Source of the DNA: Flammula alnicola
Taxonomy: Eukaryota > Basidiomycota > Agaricomycetes > Agaricales > Strophariaceae
Length of the DNA: 64,000 nt
NCBI GenBank assembly: GCA_015499995.1
Contig: JADNRV010000020.1
Span: 310,001 to 374,000, forward strand
Direction of reading: 5' to 3'
The position numbers and the translations under genes were made by a program. Each line of letters starts with the position of its first letter. The first letter of the stretch is position 1. Of the stretch, positions 61,641-64,000 are shown piece by piece. The notes below the pieces were generated by a model, which saw only the letters and a list, made by a program, of their open reading frames with translations, did no database searches and had not been told where the DNA came from.

Positions 61641-63026
61641 CTATGATGAGACTGCTTTGTGGACACGCAGGCCAACCTCTAGGACCCACAGCTCCTCGTC
61701 TGCGCCATCACAAAGTGCCTTGTCAGCTTCTGCGAAGACAAGAGCACATGCAGATTTTTTCCGGCCATTCAAAGTTGGGTGGAAGATGACCAGATCGTGT
61801 AGCTGGTTATAAACTATGAGACAAATTTCCGAAAACTAGAAATTTGAAATCCTTACTTGTGAAATGATTTGAGAAGCCGAGTACCCCTCTCTCATCAGGA
61901 ACTTCACTTTCTTCTTTATTGGTTCGAAGCCGCCTTGCTTTTGGCGCGGTGCATCATCAACGTCCATTTCATCGTCAACCTCGACACCCAGAACTCGAGC
62001 GAAATCCTTTATTACACCATCAGGAACGACACCTGCTATTTCCTGGATATCCGACGGTAGAATAGGCGTCGGTGGCACAGTCGACGATGATAGCCGTGAA
62101 GCTGACTGCAGGTAGGTGATGGCACGTCGAAGATCTCCATTAGAAGTGTAAATAAGAGCATCGATGACTGGTTTGGAAACAGGAATGTTTTCCGCCTGGG
62201 CAATGTGGGATAGTCGCAGAGAAGACGAGTCAGAGTCTAAGGGAGTGAAACGGAATTTAGAACAGCGAGATGCGAGAGGTTCAATGATTCTGCATTCATG
62301 TATCAGTAAATGTAAAGCAAAGGCAAGAAATGAGATTACGAACCGGGTGACATAGTTACATACCAGACAAAATCTTGTTATCCGAGCATACGTTTCCATT
62401 ATACGACGGAGCGCGCCTTGAGCGTCTTGAGTCATAGAGTCGGCCTCATCGAGGATGATAATTTTATAAGGTGGGCATGGATATGTCTTTCCGTCAGAAG
62501 CGACTGCTTGTGCTCTTGGTGTTTGGCGGGCAAAGTTTTTGATTTTCTCGCGTACGATGCTGATTCCACGCTCGTCTGACGCGTTCAGTTCTAGAACTCG
62601 GTTTCTAAAGTTGTCTGGTCTGGCGTTACTTGTAAGATTGGTATATTTTAGAGTTACGGGAAACAACGTACCCGAAGAGTTGCCTTGCAAGTGCCAAGAT
62701 AGTAGAGGTCTTGCCAGTGCCAGGCGGACCATAGAATAGCATATGAGGTAGCTGGTCGAATGAAGATTAGAAACTTTATGCCCGCAGACATTTCGGCTCA
62801 CATTGGTTGAGGTGAGGGTCTTCTGGAGTACTGCAATAGTGTGCTCTTGAGCCGATACATCATCGATTGTCTTTGGACGACTGCCAACGATCTTATGGTC
62901 AGAGGTTTAAGAGTCGAGGCACGAGAACGTACTATTTTTCGACCCATGGTTGCAGCGCAGGTTCCAAGGCCCCTTTGTAGAAGTTTTGGTTGAGGGTGCC
63001 TTTGCCGTGAAAAAGTTGGCTGCCAT
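61641..63026 (-). CDS. rfc2: Replication factor C small subunit Rfc2
   Basis: Start [20 protein letters not shown]; introns join [39 protein letters not shown] (Walker A) and ALARQLFG. Then [40 protein letters not shown] (DEAD-type Walker B), [28 protein letters not shown] (SRC arginine finger), [15 protein letters not shown], and a C-terminal collar domain ending VHKAVSS (stop 61641-61643). It is one of the AAA+ subunits that load PCNA. The block order and motifs match yeast Rfc2 and human RFC4. Convergent on ssb1; divergent from the CAF-1 gene over 168 bp. Confidence 0.92.
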
Positions 63027-63194
63027 TGCGTTGGAGGGATGAGAAGCGAGAGTGTCACGAACGCGTGACGAAATATGCAGTCACGACGCGTCGCGGTTCC
63101 CACGATGACTTTTTGTGTCCGAGTCACCATCAAATCCAATTGCTGTCCCCAACTGCCTCCACTGCCTGCCCTCCTCATCATTCAAACGAAAGAA
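63027..63194. promoter_or_regulatory. Divergent rfc2 / CAF-1 promoter with two ACGCGT boxes
   Basis: 168 bp shared by two replication-coupled genes. Perfect ACGCGT palindromes lie at 63061-63066 and 63086-63091, 25 bp apart. A third copy is in CAF-1 intron 1 (63340-63345). In fungi MBF uses this MluI cell-cycle box for G1/S expression. The chance of two copies in 168 bp is low, so a functional pair is plausible. Confidence 0.55.
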
Positions 63195-64000
63195 ATGGAG
63201 GTCTCGGAAACAATCAAAGGTACGCGAAATTGCTCTATGTCGCGTGTATATGCTCAAGAATTCGCGTCGTTTGTAGCCCAATCTCCCGCAATGGACAGTG
63301 AGTTTGACGCGCATGGTGGACGGTTTGGTTCCATATCTGACGCGTTTTCTCTCTCTAGAAAAGCAAGAAAGACCATCCATTGTTGATTTGAGGAATGGTA
63401 AGGTCTACTTCAAGCAAAAACCCCTCTCATTTGAGAAGCAATCCGAAACTCTGCAAGGTGTGTTTCGCCTCCGCCTAACTCTTATCAATGTCCATTGTTT
63501 CTCAATAAACCATAGAAATTGTCAAATTCCGTTCTATGCTTGAAGACCGTATCAACAACCGAGAACCTGCCCTCGATTCTTTTCCAGATGAGTGTAAACC
63601 GCTGATTGCTAAATTGGCGCACGAAAGGTCCGTGCTCCCGAGCTAATGATGTGGCATTGACCATTCATTCGACTCCATTTTCAGCGAAAAAACACTATCC
63701 GCGTTGAGCAAGCACATTCATCAAGAACTCTTGCCTACTCTAGATGAGGACGAGGACAAAGCTGTCACATCCGCCACGTCCGCCGTACTTCCTCTCAACG
63801 TAGTCGAGAGGGCCATTGAAGATGTCTTGATTCGCAACAACTATGGGATCGACGCCGCATTTGGCGTCAGGCTTCCAGCCGCCATCTGTGTATGGCGATG
63901 GGAGGTGAGGAGCGAATATCTAGACTGGTTGCCGAAGAATAGCAGGGAAAAGGCGGAGTCAAGGCATGCAGAACGTGTTCAAGCCAAAGAAGATCTTAAC
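63195..64000 (+). CDS. cac1: Chromatin assembly factor 1 large subunit, N-terminal part (partial)
   Basis: First exon 63195-63219 (MEVSETIK), a 139-nt intron, then KQERPSIVDLRNGKVYFKQKP, EIVKFRSMLEDRI, PDECKPLIAKLAHE, SEKTLSALSKHIHQELLPTL, AVLPLNVVERAIEDVLIRNN, LPAAICVWRWEVRSEYLDWL and an acidic-basic helix (SREKAESRHAERVQAKEDLN) at the window end. This pattern matches basidiomycete CAF-1 subunit A, which deposits H3-H4 behind the fork with PCNA. The acidic ED domain and the winged helix would lie beyond 64000. The assignment relies on these N-terminal blocks. Confidence 0.7.

Overview
The window is nuclear DNA of a filamentous basidiomycete, most likely an Agaricomycete. The gene models are full of short phase-variable introns (about 45-70 nt, GT-AG with two GC-AG cases), neighbouring genes alternate strands with short shared promoters, and the accessory genes (FunK1-type kinase, NACHT NTPase, CACTA, Harbinger and P-like transposons) are typical of that class. 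Gene models were built by hand from conserved protein blocks and splice sites. For several (rad1, SCAP, cbp4, and the Harbinger Myb and transposase genes) the exon lengths add up exactly to an open frame.

Layout. 1-10,074 is a housekeeping block: the 3' end of an Ftr1 iron permease, a degenerate paralogue of pyruvate dehydrogenase protein X, rad1 (9-1-1 clamp), the normal pdx1, and a SCAP homologue with a sterol-sensing domain and WD40 tail. 10,683-32,691 is a 22-kb accessory island: a NACHT NTPase; a 3.66-kb PIF/Harbinger element with intact terminal repeats and 3-bp duplication; a 6.36-kb P-element-like transposon with 13-bp terminal repeats and a perfect 8-bp duplication; an unrecognised gene; a FunK1 kinase; a full-length CACTA (TNP2) transposase; and a 455-bp hAT-type MITE with an 8-bp duplication. 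33,308-49,553 returns to conserved genes: SERCA-type Ca2+-ATPase, sip5, a small multi-exon cbp4, an arrestin-like protein and an SLC35F6-like transporter. 49,554-54,090 has no gene I can recognise. 54,091-64,000 is dense housekeeping: shq1, trp2, mitoribosomal uS2m, an Ssb-type Hsp70 with an apparent 1-nt frameshift, rfc2, and the 5' part of the CAF-1 large subunit.

How they fit together. rad1, rfc2 and CAF-1 all act at the replication fork or the checkpoint clamp. The 168-bp promoter shared by rfc2 and CAF-1 carries two ACGCGT (MCB-type) boxes. pdx1 and its paralogue belong to pyruvate dehydrogenase; SCAP controls sterol- or oxygen-responsive transcription; uS2m and cbp4 support mitochondrial translation and complex III. 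The most notable observations are the protein-X paralogue that has lost both its lipoyl lysine and its E3-binding domain, the P-like element whose transposase carries zinc fingers and a PHD finger but is frameshifted at its first catalytic motif, and the compact kinase plus CACTA gene block.
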